From the NCBI GenBank assembly GCA_022496805.1, contig CM040088.1, positions 6,076,001-6,140,000 on the forward strand: a DNA stretch of 64,000 nucleotides, in the 5' to 3' direction. The notes beneath the pieces were generated by a model. It was given only the letters and a program-made list of their open reading frames with translations, did no database searches and was not told the DNA's origin. Position numbers and translations under genes: made by a program. This DNA comes from Pohlia nutans (lineage: Eukaryota > Streptophyta > Bryopsida > Bryales > Mniaceae). Positions within the stretch are counted from its first letter, which is position 1, and each line of letters starts with the position of its first letter. Below are positions 61,553-64,000 of the stretch, in pieces.

Positions 61553-61934
61553 TGACAAATGATCACAACAGGGTACTCGTGAATATAATGTCGATAACAC
61601 AAGAGATCAGAGGAATTCACAACGACTACCAGATGGGATCCCCATCCTTCAATTGCCCTCAGATTTGTGGTCTGCTGTTTCACTGGCAATGAGTTTCGTA
61701 CCGGCTAAGCGTATCTAGAATGCAATCAATCGGTACAGTACATTTTCTGACTTATGCACCTCTTCAATTTCCACAACAAGGAATCTGGTTACAGTACACC
61801 GTTCATGATGAAGATTTGCAAAATATTACTTATTTGTGTAATTAATTGATGCAAACTGAAATGCAGAAGCATTTCCGAGGTACAAGGGCCCGAGTACCTT
61901 GTGCCAAGCGGGTACTACGGATCGAACGCCCCGG

Positions 61935-62150
61935 CCTGACGAAACTCATCGTCAAACGACAACTTCAAACCCAAACCCAAGCTTCAAACCCCTCCTGACA
62001 GATCGCACCACCATGCACACAAAATGCAAGTACGGCACCAATAGAAACCCCAACACCGCGGTCTGACGAAACTCAGCGTCAAACGGTAACCTCAAACCCA
62101 AACCCGAGCTTCAAACCCCTCTTGATCGCACCACCATGCACACAAAATGG
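61935..62150. repeat. tandem duplication at the inner edge of the right TIR
   Basis: The sequence starting CTGACGAAACTCA and running through CCAAACCC and GCACCACCATGCACAC occurs at 61936 and again at 62063, a 127-bp period. The second copy runs into the right arm, so the arm's inner end has been duplicated. Confidence 0.85.
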
Positions 62151-62616
62151 ACGATCTAGAGCTCGAAATTTCGCTAAACTTCTAAACTTCGCTCACACAG
62201 AATCCACTTCGCCAGACGCAAAATGAACCCAGATCGCACCACCATGAAGAAGGCAGACACAGATCCACCAGACCTGGGTTCATTCACACAGATCCACTAG
62301 ACCCACCCCTAAACTTCGCTCACACAGAACAGATCCACTTCGCTCGCACAGAACAGAACAGACAAACTGAGAAGGTGATGGAAAGTAGACATGCTGAGTC
62401 CAGACAGAGAAGGTGATGGATTGAGACAGACTGAGTACTCAACCCATGTCGACCCTCAGACCCTCAGACCCACGTCGACCCTCAAGCTACGTGGATCCCT
62501 CAGGAGCGTTTTTTGGAGGCAAATTTCATACGTGGACCCCTCCAATGTGTCGTGCCCGCGTTTTCCGGGATCCGTGTTTTCCGGGCCAAAATCTGCATCA
62601 ATTTTGGGGTCATAGT

Positions 62617-63099
62617 TACTCGAAACATAAGTGTGAGGACAATGTGAACCAACTCCTCCTGACATTTTGTTGGCGTTTCTCCATCTCTTTACGACTAAGA
62701 AGCTCGTTGAATTGGCAATGGCATGACACCTTACTTTTGAATCTGATACAACTACATCAGGAATTTCGGACCCCACTGATTCTGCACTGATTCAGTGCGA
62801 TTTCCGATATTTCAAGGGTTCGTACGATTTTCGCACTGATTCCGCATCGTTGCGTCATTCATCGCAACTACACTAATATGACACGATGTTCGTACAAGCG
62901 GATATAGTACTGATTCGACACGATTGATACATCCATTGAAAACGTATGAATTCAACACTCTTTATACTCGTCAAATGTCGTGTTTTAATCGTCTTTAAAA
63001 CTACACTGATTCAGTGCGTTTTTCGTGCGACATCATCTTTTCCAGATCTAGATTTTATTTTCTTTCTATATCTAAATTTGATCAAATTAATAATATTAA
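62617..63099. other. unannotated region with recurring palindromes
   Basis: The palindrome GCACTGATTCAGTGC lies at 62784-62798, a near copy, ACACTGATTCAGTGCG, starts at 63003, and partial copies occur between (GCACTGATTCCGC near 62840). No gene recognised. Confidence 0.5.
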
Positions 63100-63292
63100 A
63101 AAATATATAAAAAAATAAAATAAAAATAAAAATAAAAATAATTATTTTCCTCGCTACCCACTTCAACTACACGGAAATCGCCCGAACACACGGTGGGGCC
63201 CACCATAGCTTCCCAAGCTCTATCACCAACGGTGGGATTTGAACTCACGACCCCCCGGTTGCCGATGAAGCTCCAAACCACCAAACCACCTC
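63100..63292 (-). mobile_element. tRNA-derived SINE-like element
   Basis: On the minus strand from about 63292: an A-box-like GGTTTGGTGGTTTGGAGC, then about 30 bases later a B-box-like GAGTTCAAATCCC (consensus GGTTCRANTCC), then a body of about 90 bp and a tail of repeated TTTTTA. The internal polymerase III promoter pattern and T-rich tail fit plant SINEs. The head does not fold into a proper tRNA. Target duplications not resolved. Confidence 0.6.
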
Positions 63293-63397
63293 AAACTCTT
63301 CATGCATAGAAAGGAATTCTTTTGGTAATTATAAAAGAATGAAACCATAGGCTATTTTTTGCCATGTGTATATAATTCTTTTTTCAAATTTTTTTTT

Positions 63398-63851
63398 GCA
63401 CTACAATATGCAGGGCTTTTCCTACATCTACAAATTTTTTCAGAATATTTTGAGTTTGTTTTTTTTTTGCCAAACTTGTGATGGCAGATCATGGCTGTGA
63501 GCTGTTTTTTTTTTTTTTCAGCGGACTTTGAATGTTTTTAACTATGTGAAAAAAACTTTTTTTCCAATTTTTTTTTTGCATTAGATTATGCAGGACTTTT
63601 TCTATATATAGTATTTTTTTCATAATATTTTGAATTTTTGAATTTTTTGCCAAAATCGTGATGGCTGTGAGCTGTTTTTTTTTTCAGCGGACTTTGAATG
63701 TTTTTAAATATGTGAAAAAAACTTTTTTTCCAAAATTTCTTTTTGCACTAGATTATGCAAGACGTTTTCTATATCTAGGATTTTTTTCATAATATTTTGA
63801 ATTTTTTAATTTTTTGCCAAAATCGTGGTGGTTGTGAGCTATTTTTTTTTT
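63398..63851. repeat. tandem repeat, about 167-180-bp unit, 3 copies
   Basis: Units start at 63398, 63578 and 63745 with GCAYTAGATTATGCARGRC-like sequence, then TTTTGCCAAAATCGTGATGG, GCTGTGAGCTG, poly-T and CAGCGGACTTTGAATG. The first copy is more diverged and the third is cut short at about 63851. The AT-richness and unit length are satellite-like. Confidence 0.88.
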
Positions 63852-64000
63852 GCTCCTATGATGAAAAGTACAATGATAACCAATAATACCAAATTTGAAT
63901 TCTAAAAATATAAAATGTTATTTCTTTGAAATTTTAATGTGTATTGCTTTTAAACTCTATAAATGTAGATCTAAAAATGTTTTGGGAAATTAAACCGTAA
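63852..64000. other. window end, AT-rich
   Basis: No feature recognised. Confidence 0.5.

Larger units (their letters stand above)
59818..62616. mobile_element. 2.8-kb DNA transposon with about 530-bp TIRs
   Basis: The left arm 59818-60350 and the right arm 62088-62616 are inverted copies of each other, starting ACTATGACCCCGAAATTGAT and, inverted, ACTATGACCCCAAAATTGAT. The arms are GC-richer than the surroundings and include CGACCCTCA-type repeats. The 1.7-kb interior contains internal duplications but no transposase I can recognise. Long TIRs suggest a MULE, perhaps one carrying captured gene DNA. No convincing target duplication: the flanks are ...TTAAGAGAC and TACTCGAAA.... Confidence 0.85.

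Overview
The window is nuclear DNA of a green plant (streptophyte). Two intron-containing genes are clear orthologues of plant proteins (ILP1/GCFC and PTB1/2), and a third belongs to a family I know only from land plants. All splice sites read are GT-AG, and one full-length Ty1/copia retrotransposon is present. Exons are GC-rich, while most intergenic DNA is AT-rich and packed with transposon remnants. I cannot name the species. A non-seed plant is possible but only a guess. No rRNA, credible tRNA, CRISPR array or bacterial-type operon was seen.

Layout. 1-2800: GT-rich DNA with a 55-bp tandem repeat, then short inverted-repeat elements. 4159-6162 (minus): a four-exon gene of unknown function. 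7413-17400: mostly unrecognised DNA with a few small transposons. 17394-29225: a dense transposon cluster holding a 5657-bp copia element and a run of TTAA-flanked elements, some nested three deep. 30851-31697: a large foldback element. 35671-38484: two more TTAA elements, the second ending 205 bp before the ILP1 start codon. 38689-42561 (plus): ILP1. 43548-48927: small MITEs and hairpins. 49405-54859 (plus): a ten-exon PTB gene. 57127-59263: three more TTAA elements. 59818-62616: a 2.8-kb element with about 530-bp terminal inverted repeats. 63100-64000: a SINE-like sequence and a roughly 170-bp tandem repeat.

The main discovery candidate is a set of about 16 non-autonomous elements, all bounded by TTAA and all beginning close to TTAACCCCTAAASGWCC. 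One nested insertion can be compared with an uninterrupted relative, and that comparison shows TTAA is the duplicated target. This is the signature of piggyBac-type transposition, unusual for a plant. Several copies sit end to end with one shared TTAA between them. By my boundaries they total about 10 kb, and no transposase for them lies in the window. The copia element carries a primer-binding site matching the anticodon stem-loop of initiator tRNA-Met rather than its 3' end. It also carries two lesions, an in-frame stop and an altered reverse transcriptase active site.

The two recognised genes both act on RNA: ILP1 in spliceosome disassembly and PTB in splice-site choice. They are about 7 kb apart on the same strand, and nothing in the sequence shows that they are co-regulated.
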